Shown: positions 9,846 to 19,555 of the stretch, piece by piece
Position numbering within the stretch: the first letter of the stretch is position 1
Layout of the letters: every line of letters starts with the position of its first letter
Assembly (NCBI RefSeq): GCF_010858045.1
Contig: NZ_JAAGVC010000002.1
Coordinates: 184,670 to 248,669 of the forward strand
DNA from: Nocardia cyriacigeorgica
Lineage (GTDB): Bacteria > Actinomycetota > Actinomycetes > Mycobacteriales > Mycobacteriaceae
Length of the DNA stretch: 64,000 nucleotides
Direction: 5' to 3'
Made by a program: the position numbers and the translations under genes
The notes under the pieces: generated by a model
Seen by the model: the letters and a program-made list of their open reading frames with translations, nothing else
What the model was told of the DNA's origin: nothing
Database searches by the model: none

Positions 9846-10367
9846 TCAGCCGTAGAAGGGCTCCGCGTAACGGAACTCGCCGACGATCTGGGCGTCGTAG
9901 GCCGTGAGCGCACGGACCTGGAAGTGACTCGCCCAGCTCGATTCATCCGGTGCGATGCCGAGGCGGGCGCCGGGGACGAAGCCGAAGCGCGGGTAGTAAT
10001 CCAGGTGGCCGACCAGCCCGATCAAGGGTTCGTCGAGAGCGTCGGCCGCCCCGATGACGGCATGCATGAGGGCCGCGCCCACACCGTCACCCTGATGGCC
10101 CGCCTGCACTCCGATCGGTCCGAGCGCGAGCACCGGGAACGGGCCGACGGCGGCACGGGTGAGGCAGACATGCCCGATGACGGCATCGTGCTCCACCGCG
10201 ACCATGGACAGCGTCGGGATCCAGCCGGGATCGCTGCGTAGCCGTTCGACCAGATCGACCTCGGGGGGCTCGATGGCCTCCTGGCCGGTGTACTGCGGGC
10301 CGAAGGCGCTGCGGTGGACTGCGGCGATGGCGTCGGTGTCGCCGGCGCGTTCGCGTCGGATCAGCAC
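9846..10367 (-). CDS. GNAT-family N-acetyltransferase (YhbS-like)
   Basis: A 173-residue acetyltransferase. ALGPIGVQAGHQGDGVGAALMHAVI is the acetyl-CoA pyrophosphate-binding R/Q-x-x-G-x-G/A motif, and GHLDYYPRFGFVPG is the usual C-terminal tyrosine-containing turn. The start is a GTG at 10367 with GAGAGGA just upstream. Substrate is unknown. Confidence 0.87.
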   Translation of the reverse strand: MLIRRERAGDTDAIAAVHRSAFGPQYTGQEAIEPPEVDLVERLRSDPGWIPTLSMVAVEHDAVIGHVCLTRAAVGPFPVLALGPIGVQAGHQGDGVGAALMHAVIGAADALDEPLIGLVGHLDYYPRFGFVPGARLGIAPDESSWASHFQVRALTAYDAQIVGEFRYAEPFYG

Positions 10368-10477
10368 GGTTGTCCTCTCTTCCCGACCAACAGCAGTGTG
10401 CGTGAAGCGCCCGCGTCGCGCAATCGGGATTCCGCCGGGCCGAACGGTGTGCAGGCGATATGCCAGACTTTGTCCCC

Positions 10478-11146
10478 ATGGCAGATTCCGCGTCGCTGAC
10501 CCGGGCCGAAGTGGCCGACATGATCGACCACACCCTGCTGGCGCCGGAGGCGACCGCCGAGCAGGTGGAAGAACTGGTACGCGAGGCCCGCGAACTCGGC
10601 GTGTACGCCATCTGCGTGTCGCCGTCGATGCTGCCGGTGCGCGCGCCGGGGCTGGTGGTGGCCACGGTGGCCGGATTCCCGTCCGGCAAACATCATTCGC
10701 TGGTCAAGGGGGCGGAAGCGCGGCTCGCCGTCGATCAGGGCGCGGCCGAGGTGGATATGGTCATCGACGTCGGCGCCGCCGTCGCCGGCGACTACAGCGC
10801 GGTGCTCGCCGATATCGTGACCGTCCGAGAGGCGATCGGCGACCGGGCGCTGCTGAAGGTCATCATCGAATCGGCCGCGCTGCCGGACGAGGCGATCGTG
10901 CAGGTCTGCCGGGCGGCCGAGCAGGCGGGCGCCGATTTCGTGAAGACCTCCACCGGATTTCATCCCGCGGGCGGCGCCGACGTGCACGCGGTCGAGCTGA
11001 TGGCCGAGACCGTCGGCGGCAGGCTCGGGATCAAGGCCAGCGGTGGCATCCGCACCGCCGAGGCCGCCGCCGCGCTCATCGCGGCAGGCGCCACCCGGCT
11101 CGGATTGTCCAAATCCCGTGCGGTACTGGAGGGATTCGCGGCCTGA
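10478..11146 (+). CDS. deoC: Deoxyribose-phosphate aldolase
   Basis: DeoC splits 2-deoxyribose 5-phosphate into glyceraldehyde 3-phosphate and acetaldehyde, salvaging deoxynucleosides. Class I TIM-barrel marks are [32 protein letters not shown] and the Schiff-base lysine in [13 protein letters not shown], then KASGGIRT. The start at 10478 gives 222 residues, the usual length; an in-frame ATG at 10460 would add six residues (MPDFVP) and no Shine-Dalgarno separates the two. Position matches Rv0478 in the hbhA-murB stretch. Confidence 0.95.
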   Translation: MADSASLTRAEVADMIDHTLLAPEATAEQVEELVREARELGVYAICVSPSMLPVRAPGLVVATVAGFPSGKHHSLVKGAEARLAVDQGAAEVDMVIDVGAAVAGDYSAVLADIVTVREAIGDRALLKVIIESAALPDEAIVQVCRAAEQAGADFVKTSTGFHPAGGADVHAVELMAETVGGRLGIKASGGIRTAEAAAALIAAGATRLGLSKSRAVLEGFAA

Positions 11147-11184
11147 ACTCGGGCCGGTACGGTGTCGTCGGGCACGCCGGGCGC

Positions 11185-11910
11185 TCAGCAGGAGGAGCTG
11201 CCTTCGCTGCTCGCCGGCAGCTCGGTGCGGCCGCCGGCCAGCTGCACGTGGATGCCGTCATCGGTGACCTGCAAGCCCGTCGGCTTCATCTCGAACGGGT
11301 ACATCTGCAAGCTCTCCGACAGCAGATCGGCGATGCCCTGCACCAGATCGGTCGGCAGTCCGATGCCGAGCACGTGCGCGGATTCGACGTCGACCTGCAC
11401 GGCGCCGTTGATCACCTGCGGCTGGACCTGCACCTGAGCGAGGCCGCCGAGGACCTCCATGGTCAGCTTGCCCTCGGCCGCCGAAGAGCTGACATTGCTC
11501 ACCAACCCGCCGAGAGTCTTGGCGATGCCGTCGTTGCTCCAGGTGACGTCGGCGGTGGAGCGGCCGATCGCGGCGCCCCCGCGACCGTTGTCGGTGACCT
11601 CGATGTCACGGAAGGTCGCCTGCACCTGCATGCCGACCGCCGGGCCGAACTTCACGTCGTCGCTGTTGACGTTCACCTCGGGCAACTTGCCGTCGACCCA
11701 GGTGACCAGCATCGGCTTGGCACCGAATCCGACGTCGATCTTTGAGCCCATCTCTTTCTCGAACTGGCTGCTCACGCAGCTCGAGACCGCGTGCCGCGCG
11801 TAGGCCTCGCCGCCGACCAGCACGGTCGCCAGCAGCACGGCCACCGCGACGAGGGCGATCACCAGGGTGCGGCGACTGACCGTCAGGGTGGAGCGGATCT
11901 TCGTGGGCAT
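11185..11910 (-). CDS. DUF2993 (LmeA-type) lipid-binding protein
   Basis: This 241-residue protein has an N-terminal membrane segment (TLVIALVAVAVLLATVLVGG) and then the DUF2993 fold, related to tubular lipid-binding proteins such as LmeA of mycobacteria, which acts in lipomannan maturation. It probably sits in the periplasm anchored or cleaved after the helix. It ends with Ser-Ser-Ser-Cys. It converges on deoC with 38 bp between stops. Whether it does LmeA's job is not shown. Confidence 0.82.
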   Translation of the reverse strand: MPTKIRSTLTVSRRTLVIALVAVAVLLATVLVGGEAYARHAVSSCVSSQFEKEMGSKIDVGFGAKPMLVTWVDGKLPEVNVNSDDVKFGPAVGMQVQATFRDIEVTDNGRGGAAIGRSTADVTWSNDGIAKTLGGLVSNVSSSAAEGKLTMEVLGGLAQVQVQPQVINGAVQVDVESAHVLGIGLPTDLVQGIADLLSESLQMYPFEMKPTGLQVTDDGIHVQLAGGRTELPASSEGSSSC

Positions 11911-12028
11911 GGACCAGATTCTTCCCGACGTTTCTGTGTCGGCTCTGAGGGTGCGGTGAGGGATGTCTCGTAGCCGAGCCGCACCGATTGTGACATGAGC
12001 CACAGGTTTGCCACGTACTCTGGTTCCC

Positions 12029-12670
12029 ATGGCCGGTGAAGCGGCGCGGTTCAGCCCGGGTTTCCTTCCCGATCCTCTCGCGCCCTCGAGTGCCGATTCC
12101 GGGCGGGGTTGGCGGGTGCTGTGCCGGCTGGCCGGCCGTCACGCCGGCTTCTTCACCACCCGTCAGGTGTTGCGCACCGGTTGCGCCGATCGGATTCGCG
12201 CCTGCCTCGGCAACGGTTCGGTGACCAGAACCGGCGTCGGAATGCTGCGGATGGCCAACTGGCCGGACGGCCCGCTCGACGAATGCGCCATGTGGGCGGC
12301 CTGGTTCGACGGCGCGGTGGCCGTCTCCCATCAGAGTGCCGCCGACCTGCACGGAATCGGTCGGCTGCACCCGACCTATCTGCACCTGTCCGCAGCCGCC
12401 GGACGACCACCGGTCACCCAGCGGGTGGTGGTACAGCGCAGGCGATTACCGAGCGCCGATCTCGAATCGGCGGGCCCCTTCCTCGTCACCACCCCCGTCC
12501 GTACGGTGCTCGACCTCGCCGAATCCGATATCGCCCAATCCGCCCTCGACGAGGTGGTCGCCGACGCGCTGGCCATCCACCGCTGCGACGCCACCGAAAT
12601 CCGTGCCGCGGGCGAGACTTTAGGTACCTGGGCGTCGGTGCGCGTGCGCCGGGCGCTGGCCGCGGGTTGA
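12029..12670 (+). CDS. AbiEi-type antitoxin-domain protein, no toxin partner seen
   Basis: The 213-residue product has an N-terminal winged-helix resembling AbiEi antitoxins (RLAGRHAGFFTTRQVLRTGCADRIRACLGNGSVTRTGVGML), then AVSHQSAADLHGIG, a histidine-containing turn common to this group, and LVTTPVRTVLDLAES. In type IV toxin-antitoxin systems AbiEi pairs with the nucleotidyltransferase AbiEii; neither neighbour here encodes one. The ATG at 12029 is preceded by TACTCT (12016-12021) with 7 nt, a leaderless arrangement, and is preferred over an in-frame start at 12008. Confidence 0.7.
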   Translation: MAGEAARFSPGFLPDPLAPSSADSGRGWRVLCRLAGRHAGFFTTRQVLRTGCADRIRACLGNGSVTRTGVGMLRMANWPDGPLDECAMWAAWFDGAVAVSHQSAADLHGIGRLHPTYLHLSAAAGRPPVTQRVVVQRRRLPSADLESAGPFLVTTPVRTVLDLAESDIAQSALDEVVADALAIHRCDATEIRAAGETLGTWASVRVRRALAAG

Positions 12671-12721
12671 GACTCGCTGCCATGGCGGCCGGTTCCCGGC
12701 CAGGGGAGATCAGCGATCGGC

Positions 12722-13762
12722 TCAGCCGACGGCTTCGACCGGCTGGTACACCGAGTCGAGCACGCGCCCCAGTTCCTCGTTGAAGCGTTCGTAGGCTTCC
12801 ACGTTCCCGAGGTGCCCGGTCGGCAGCACCTCATAGCGAACCAGACTGCCCACCTCCGCGAGGATTTCGGCGAGCTGCTCGGAGTGCACCGGGGGCGTCA
12901 TATCGTCGAACGCTCCGGCCAGCAATGTGGTGGGGACGACCAGATTCCGTGCGGATTCGCCGAGGTGCATATCGGCGAGGAGGAAGCCGAACTTCGCGCG
13001 GACCGAGGCCGGACAGGAGCGGACGACGGCCATGCTGAAATCGACCAGCTCGCGCGGGGCGTCCAGGGTCATGATCTGCCGGGCGAAGGCCCAGCGGACG
13101 GGGGCGATCGGCGGGAAGACGATGGGGGTGCCGAGGCCGAGGCGACCGAACCAGAACGGCAGCGGGATGATGCGGCCGCCGAGCCAGGACAGCGGCTTGT
13201 TGAACGGCGGCACCACGGTGGTCTCGGCGATCAGCGAATGCGGCCCGGTGTTGCTGAGCAACACGGCTTCGGCCTGCGCGCGGACCCGGTCGGGATGCTT
13301 GCCCGCCCAGGCCTGCAGGGTCATGCCGCCGAGGCTGTGGCCGACGAGGACGGCGCGCTGGCCGGGACGCAGGGCGGTGTCGAGGACCGCGCAGAGATCG
13401 TCGGCGAGCAGATCGCAGTCGAGGGGGCTGGAGCCCAGTTCGCTCTCACCGTGGCCGCGCTGATCGTAGGCGATGACGCGGTATTCGCCGGCGAAGGCGT
13501 TGATCTGCGGATACCAGTATTCGATGGCGCAGGTCCAGCCGTGCACCAGCACGATGACGTTGCCGTCGGCCGGTCCGTACGCGTGGACGCGCAGCTTGAC
13601 GCCGTCCGGGGTGGTCACCGGAATGACGTCGTGCGGAACGGTCGGCGGGTTCAGTGCGGCGTTCTGGTAGGTACGTGACCGCAGATTCGCACGGTGCACG
13701 TCCAGCAGGCCCCGAAGCTGGGTCGGGAGGCTCGCCAACGCCGTCGGCAACATTGCACGCAT
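12722..13762 (-). CDS. Alpha/beta hydrolase
   Basis: A 346-residue alpha/beta hydrolase: VLVHGWTCAIEYW, the nucleophile elbow GHSLGG, an acid in GAFDDMTPP, and LPTGHLGN with the catalytic histidine. A lid insert (about 175-240) is rich in Trp/Pro, suggesting a lipophilic substrate. The ATG at 13762 has GGAG 6 nt upstream and is preferred over the longer frame. Its promoter contains two distinct inverted or repeated motifs (13778-13798 and 13810-13827), so it looks tightly regulated. Confidence 0.85.
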   Translation of the reverse strand: MRAMLPTALASLPTQLRGLLDVHRANLRSRTYQNAALNPPTVPHDVIPVTTPDGVKLRVHAYGPADGNVIVLVHGWTCAIEYWYPQINAFAGEYRVIAYDQRGHGESELGSSPLDCDLLADDLCAVLDTALRPGQRAVLVGHSLGGMTLQAWAGKHPDRVRAQAEAVLLSNTGPHSLIAETTVVPPFNKPLSWLGGRIIPLPFWFGRLGLGTPIVFPPIAPVRWAFARQIMTLDAPRELVDFSMAVVRSCPASVRAKFGFLLADMHLGESARNLVVPTTLLAGAFDDMTPPVHSEQLAEILAEVGSLVRYEVLPTGHLGNVEAYERFNEELGRVLDSVYQPVEAVG

Positions 13763-13777
13763 CGGACACTCCTTTGT

Positions 13778-13798
13778 GTTACTGATAGATACAGTAAC
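13778..13798. promoter_or_regulatory. Palindromic operator upstream of alpha/beta hydrolase
   Basis: GTTACTG (13778-13784) and CAGTAAC (13792-13798) are perfect 7-bp arms around a 7-nt AT-rich spacer, 16 bp before the hydrolase ATG. Size and symmetry fit a TetR-type operator. No regulator gene is adjacent, so the binding protein is unknown. Confidence 0.5.
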
Positions 13799-13809
13799 CA
13801 CTGGAGCGC

Positions 13810-13827
13810 GTGCTAGCTAGTGCTAGC
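13810..13827. promoter_or_regulatory. Repeated GTGCTAGC element
   Basis: GTGCTAGC occurs twice in a row, at 13810-13817 and 13820-13827, in the promoter of the alpha/beta hydrolase. The nine bases TGCTAGCTA from 13811 recur at 15643-15651 upstream of the XRE regulator gene, so both may be sites for that regulator. Confidence 0.4.
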
Positions 13828-13979
13828 AGTCAGGAAATTCCGGAGAACCGCGCGTCACCAGCGCAGACGGCAACGAAAATTTTTTTCGGGTACGGCCGCT
13901 GTTCCGAAGGGCCAACCCTGGCTGCTCAACAACCACCCACGCTGCTGCCCCAGGCCCGTGACCAGGGCAGAGTCGCGTC

Positions 13980-14276
13980 TTACCAGCGCGGACCGCGCTG
14001 GATCTCGTCCACCTTCGGCCGCACATCGGCGAGATAGATGCCCGTCGCGATGATGGCGATGAAGGCGAACAACCCCAGCCCCGCGAACGACAGCAGCAGA
14101 AGCAGCACCGCCACGCCGAGGATCGCCAGCCAGATCGGCTTGGTCAGCTTGTCTACCGCTGTAAACGCGTCCGGACGCTGACGTAGGGCATGAATCAGCG
14201 CGAATATGGTCGCGCCGAAAGCCAGCAGCCACAGCACGAGCACGATAAGGCCGGTCACACCCTGCGCAATTTCCAC
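13980..14276 (-). CDS. DUF2516 family membrane protein
   Basis: A small 98-residue membrane protein with three hydrophobic stretches (GLIVLVLWLLAFGATIFALIHAL, IWLAILGVAVLLLLLSFAGL, LFAFIAIIATGIYLADVR) and a basic C-terminus. It matches the DUF2516 family and, by position next to hbhA, Rv0476. The GTG at 14276 is chosen; an ATG further up is out of frame. Function unknown; the constant link with hbhA suggests an envelope role, by inference. Confidence 0.82.
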   Translation of the reverse strand: MEIAQGVTGLIVLVLWLLAFGATIFALIHALRQRPDAFTAVDKLTKPIWLAILGVAVLLLLLSFAGLGLFAFIAIIATGIYLADVRPKVDEIQRGPRW

Positions 14277-14337
14277 TCCACCATGATAGGAGCAACCACC
14301 GCGGCCCACCGGCTACCGAGGGCGAGGAAACGAAAAG

Positions 14338-14376
14338 CGACGACCCCGCGCACCGGATCGGTACGCGGGGTCGTCG
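14338..14376 (-). terminator. Terminator after hbhA
   Basis: Arms 14338-14350 and 14364-14376 are 13-bp perfect complements (CGACGACCCCGCG and its partner) with a 13-nt loop, 45 bp past the hbhA stop. It separates hbhA from the DUF2516 gene, which is probably transcribed from its own promoter. Confidence 0.7.
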
Positions 14377-14420
14377 AGTAGCGCGACCGCAGGCCCGTCA
14401 CCGGGCGTGCGGCAGGCGAA

Positions 14421-15101
14421 TCAAGCCTTCTTCGCGGCGGTCTTGCGCGCCGGGGCCTTCTTCGCGGGGGTCTCGGCCTTGGCGGCGGGAGCCTTGGCCG
14501 GAGCCCTCTTGGCGGCGGGCGCCTTCTTGGCGGGGGCGGGCGCGGTCTCGGTGGTGACCTCGACGACCTCGGCGTCGACGACGGCGTCGGCAGCAGCCTC
14601 GGCCTCTTCCTCGACGACCTTGGCGGAACGGCCGATCAGGTCGTTGACCCGGCCCAGCACGTCCTCGGCCCGCTCGGCCGCGTCCTTGTACAGCGACTCG
14701 ACCCGGCCGACCTGCTCCTCGACCAGGTGGTTGGCGCGCAGCCGCTCCACGGTCTCCTCACCGCGCACGGCGAGGTCGGAGTACAGGTCGAGAACCTGGC
14801 GGTAGTACTGCTCGGCCAGCTTGCGCAGCTCCTCGGGGGTGAACTTCTCGCGCAGCTCGGCGAGATCCTCCGGCAGCTCCGACGGCAGGCCGGAGAGGCG
14901 CTCGCGCAGCGAGTCGAACTGGCCCTGGACGTCGGCGGGGAGGTTGGCGATGCGCTCGCGGGCCTCGTCGACGCGGCCGGTGACATCGGCGGACTGGGCG
15001 CGCTCGCGCACCTGGGTCACGGCGTCGAGGACCGCGGTGTAGACGGCGTCACCGGCGCCCACGGTCGCGTAGAGCGGCTTGGTGGTGGCGTTGTCGGTCA
15101 T
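14421..15101 (-). CDS. hbhA: Heparin-binding hemagglutinin
   Basis: This 226-residue protein has the HbhA layout: a long coiled-coil body (residues about 25-160, heptad-like ERLRANHLVEEQVGRVESLYKDAAERAEDV) and a C-terminal tail of Lys/Ala/Pro repeats (KKAPA, KRAPAKAPAAKA, KKAPARKTAAKKA), which in mycobacteria binds heparan sulfate and is lysine-methylated. It is surface-exposed despite lacking a signal peptide. The start overlaps the stop of the XRE gene by ATGA (15098-15101), so the two are translationally coupled. Confidence 0.93.
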   Translation of the reverse strand: MTDNATTKPLYATVGAGDAVYTAVLDAVTQVRERAQSADVTGRVDEARERIANLPADVQGQFDSLRERLSGLPSELPEDLAELREKFTPEELRKLAEQYYRQVLDLYSDLAVRGEETVERLRANHLVEEQVGRVESLYKDAAERAEDVLGRVNDLIGRSAKVVEEEAEAAADAVVDAEVVEVTTETAPAPAKKAPAAKRAPAKAPAAKAETPAKKAPARKTAAKKA

Positions 15102-15601
15102 GTTTCGTTCTCCTGGCGTGGCGGAGTGTCGGTCGTAATATGCGGAACGGCGCTGTCCCAGTCATCCCCCCCTGATTCGTTCCCTCCGTTTTCCCGGCGA
15201 AACGATTCGTAAATATCCAGCAAGACCTGCTTTTGCCGTTCACTGATCGTCGTGTCGGCGAGCAGGGCGTCCCGGACCGGGCTGTGCGGCCGTTGTTCGA
15301 GATAGCCGGCCCGTACGTACAACACCTCCGAGGACACTCGCAGTGCCTTGGCGATCTGCGCGAGCACCTCGGCGGAGGGGTTGCGCAATCCGCGCTCGAT
15401 CTGACTGAGATACGGGTTGCTCACCCCCGCCAGCTGTGCGAGCTGACGCAGCGAGACCTGGGCGGCCTCACGTTGCGCCCTGATGAAACCTCCGATGTCG
15501 TGCGCCGCGTTGGAGACGCGACCCCCCCGTTCCCCGAGACCGGAACCATCGTCCGGCTCCTCGGCGTGCTGGGCGGAAACCTCGGGCTGGTCTGCCATCA
15601 C
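15098..15601 (-). CDS. XRE-family transcriptional regulator (Rv0474-like)
   Basis: A 167-residue regulator with a helix-turn-helix at about 38-95 (IGGFIRAQREAAQVSLRQLA, GVSNPYLSQIERGLRNPS) and a C-terminal helical part (TISERQKQVLLDIYESF). It is directly upstream of and coupled to hbhA, as Rv0474 is in M. tuberculosis; that homologue has been reported to be copper-responsive. Two ATG codons start the frame (15601, 15598). A 36-bp inverted repeat at 15640-15675 in its promoter suggests autoregulation. Confidence 0.88.
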   Translation of the reverse strand: MMADQPEVSAQHAEEPDDGSGLGERGGRVSNAAHDIGGFIRAQREAAQVSLRQLAQLAGVSNPYLSQIERGLRNPSAEVLAQIAKALRVSSEVLYVRAGYLEQRPHSPVRDALLADTTISERQKQVLLDIYESFRRENGGNESGGDDWDSAVPHITTDTPPRQENET

Positions 15602-15639
15602 TCACCTTCTGGCGGTAGTACGTAACCAATGGTAGGACA

Positions 15640-15675
15640 GGGTGCTAGCTATTGCAAGCACTTGTGTTAGCACCC
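15640..15675. promoter_or_regulatory. 36-bp inverted repeat upstream of the XRE regulator
   Basis: The outer arms GGGTGCTA (15640-15647) and TAGCACCC (15668-15675) are perfect complements, and an inner palindrome CAAG-CA-CTTG lies at 15655-15664. It is 39 bp before the regulator start and shares TGCTAGCTA with 13811-13819. It is most simply the regulator's own operator. Confidence 0.55.
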
Positions 15676-15702
15676 TTCGGGCAAATATCCGGCAGCGCTG
15701 TC

Positions 15703-17061
15703 TCAGCCGCCGAACATCAGGTGCGACACCGTGTAGATGGCAAGTCCGGCAAGCGAACCGACCACCGTGCCGTTGATCCGGATGAATTGCAGGTCACGCC
15801 CGACCTGCAATTCGATCTTCTTACTCGCTTCTTCCGCATCCCACCTGGCAACGGTATCGCTGACGATGGTCGCGATCTCGTCGGCGTAGTTGGCCGCCAG
15901 ATACCGTGCGCCGCGCTCGATCCAGCCGTCCACTTTGCCGCGCGTGATCTCATCATCGCGCAGTTGCTCGCCGAGCGCTTGCACGTTTTCGGCAACCTTG
16001 CGGCGCAGCGTGCTGTTGGGGTCGTCGGCGGATTCCAGGATCAGCCGTTTGGCCGCGCGCCAGGTCGCCTCCGCCATACCGGTGATCTCCTCGCGGCCCA
16101 TGATCTGGGACTTGATCCGTTCGGCCTTGGCGATCATCGCCTCGTCGTGCTGGAGGTCGTCGGCGAACTGCTCGAGGAAGCGGTTGGCGGCCAGGCGCAC
16201 CTCGTGATCGGGCGTCGAGCGCACCTTCCAGGTGAATTCGACGACCTCGCGGTAGATCTTCTCCGACAACATGATGTTGACGAACTTCGGCGCCCACTGC
16301 GGAGCGTCGCGCAGCACCACCCGGTCGATGGTCTCCTGACTGCCGAGCGCCCATTGATGGGCGCGCTCGGCCAGCAGATCCAGCAGCGGCAGCTGACGAT
16401 TGTCGGCGAGCAACTCGGCCAGCACCCGCCCGATCGGCGGACCCCACTGCGGTTCGGCGATCCGCTTGACGATGGTGTTGTCGATGACCTGCTCGACGTC
16501 CTCGTCACGCAGTACTCCGACCACGGCGCGCAGAATGGTCGAACTCTCCTGCGCCACGCGCGCGGCATTGGCCGGCTCGGCCATCCAACGGCCGACCCGC
16601 CACGACACCTGCGCCGAGTTGACCTTCGCGGTCACCACCTCGGGCGAGAGGAAATTGGTGCCGACGAAGCTGCCGAGGCTGGCACCGAGCTGATCCTTTT
16701 TGCGCTTGATGATGGCGGTGTGCGGGATGGGCAGACCGAGTGGATGCCGGAACAGCGCCGTCACCGCGAACCAGTCGGCCAGTGCGCCGACCATGCCCGC
16801 CTCGGACGCGGCCCGCACGTAACCGACCCAATCGCCGCCGCCGCCGCGCGACTCGAGCCAGCGGCAGCCGAGATAGATCGCGGTCGCCAGCGCCAGCAGT
16901 CCGGTGGCCAGCGACTTCATCTTCCACAGATCACGACGTTTGCTCGCGTCATCGGTGAAGGAGGTGAAGCTGCTCGGCATCGTCGGCTGCGCGCCGGCGG
17001 CCTCGGAGCTGCGGTCGCCGAGGACCGCGGTATCGCCGGGAGCGTTGTGCATGTCCTCCAT
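15703..17061 (-). CDS. DUF445 membrane protein
   Basis: A 452-residue protein with a transmembrane helix near residue 50-68 (SLATGLLALATAIYLGCRWL), the DUF445 motif GMVGALADWFAVTALFRHPLG, a long soluble helical region, and a final C-terminal hydrophobic helix (GTVVGSLAGLAIYTVSHLMF). Related to Rv0473 by sequence type and position. Function unknown. An ATG at 17052 is an alternative start. Confidence 0.88.
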   Translation of the reverse strand: MEDMHNAPGDTAVLGDRSSEAAGAQPTMPSSFTSFTDDASKRRDLWKMKSLATGLLALATAIYLGCRWLESRGGGGDWVGYVRAASEAGMVGALADWFAVTALFRHPLGLPIPHTAIIKRKKDQLGASLGSFVGTNFLSPEVVTAKVNSAQVSWRVGRWMAEPANAARVAQESSTILRAVVGVLRDEDVEQVIDNTIVKRIAEPQWGPPIGRVLAELLADNRQLPLLDLLAERAHQWALGSQETIDRVVLRDAPQWAPKFVNIMLSEKIYREVVEFTWKVRSTPDHEVRLAANRFLEQFADDLQHDEAMIAKAERIKSQIMGREEITGMAEATWRAAKRLILESADDPNSTLRRKVAENVQALGEQLRDDEITRGKVDGWIERGARYLAANYADEIATIVSDTVARWDAEEASKKIELQVGRDLQFIRINGTVVGSLAGLAIYTVSHLMFGG

Positions 17062-17181
17062 TCTGCTGGCCTTTGCGCTCCGGCAGCGTCGCCGTGCGCA
17101 ACCGGAGGGTCGCCGAGAGTGGCCTCATCGGTGTGACTCCGCTCGCATCCACCCCCCGAATGCGGTGATCGGCACCCCAAA

Positions 17182-17208
17182 AGGTCCTGCTGGGGAGTAA
17201 TGGGACCT
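17182..17208. promoter_or_regulatory. Possible operator at TetR start
   Basis: AGGTCC (17182-17187) and GGACCT (17203-17208) form 6-bp arms across a 15-nt gap around the candidate ATG of the TetR gene. If this is the operator, the real start is probably further in. Weak evidence. Confidence 0.3.
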
Positions 17209-18003
17209 AAGCTGGGTGACACGGATCCGTTTCGAACGAGGGAGCCCACCCTGTCCACCGAAGACCTTGTCGACGTCGGTGAGCGCGCCGACCGACCGGC
17301 GGCGGTGCGCACCGGCAACACCGATGGCCGCAAACGCCGGTGGCGACAGCACAAGATCGACCGCCGCGAAGAGCTGGTCGACGGCACCCTGGCCGCCGTA
17401 CGCGCCCGCGGCAGCAGCGCCGGAATGGACGAGATCGCCGCCGAGATCGGCGTCTCCAAGACGGTGCTCTACCGCTATTTCGCGGACAAGAACGATCTGG
17501 TCCACGCCACCATGCAGCGGTTCATCGAGATCACGCTGATGCCGCGCGTCTACGGCGCGATCAGCCTGGATGCCGACGAGTACCAGCTGGTGCGCACCGC
17601 GCTCGGTGAGTACGTCGGCGCGGTCGACGAGGACCCCGAGGTCTATCGGTTCATCATGGGCAACGGCTCGGCCGACCAGTCCTCGCTGGCCGAATTCGAG
17701 AAGCTGTTCGCCGAGGTGGTCGCCGCCGCCATCATCAGCAGGGCCGACGATCTCGGGATCGAGACCGAGGGCGCGCTGCTGTGGTCGTATGTGCTGGTCG
17801 GCGGCATCCAGCTGGCGACGCACTGGTGGACCACGGACAAGACCATGTCGCGGGAGGAAGTCATCGATTACCTATCGATGATGGCCTGGAGCGCGATCGA
17901 GGGCATGGCGCGCGCGGGCGGCTCGCGCACCAAGTTCAACGCCATGCCGCATGTGCTGCCGAAGCCCGTGGACACCCCCGAGATCGCCGAAGGCACCGTC
18001 TGA
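17200..18003 (+). CDS. TetR-family transcriptional regulator (Rv0472c-like)
   Basis: A regulator of up to 267 residues. The DNA-binding domain is at about 55-105 (REELVDGTLAAVRARG, GMDEIAAEIGVSKTVLYRYFADKNDLV), followed by a helical ligand domain. The roughly 45-residue N-terminal extension is disordered and the ATG at 17200 has a poorly spaced GGGGAG, so the true start may be internal. It diverges from DUF445, the same relation as Rv0473-Rv0472c. Target genes are not evident; the ABC1 kinase operon downstream is a candidate. Confidence 0.85.
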   Translation: MGPKLGDTDPFRTREPTLSTEDLVDVGERADRPAAVRTGNTDGRKRRWRQHKIDRREELVDGTLAAVRARGSSAGMDEIAAEIGVSKTVLYRYFADKNDLVHATMQRFIEITLMPRVYGAISLDADEYQLVRTALGEYVGAVDEDPEVYRFIMGNGSADQSSLAEFEKLFAEVVAAAIISRADDLGIETEGALLWSYVLVGGIQLATHWWTTDKTMSREEVIDYLSMMAWSAIEGMARAGGSRTKFNAMPHVLPKPVDTPEIAEGTV

Positions 18004-18131
18004 GCCAGTCGTGGCCCCGGATGTGACGCGGGACTCGACATCGCGGCGCGGTTGGTTAGTCTGAACGCCAGCGGGGCGCTACAGAGGGGTTGCGTCTCCG
18101 TTCGCGCGTCGGCACCAACGGAGGTACCTCG

Positions 18132-19547
<1,416 letters not shown>

Positions 19548-19555
19548 GGGAACAT

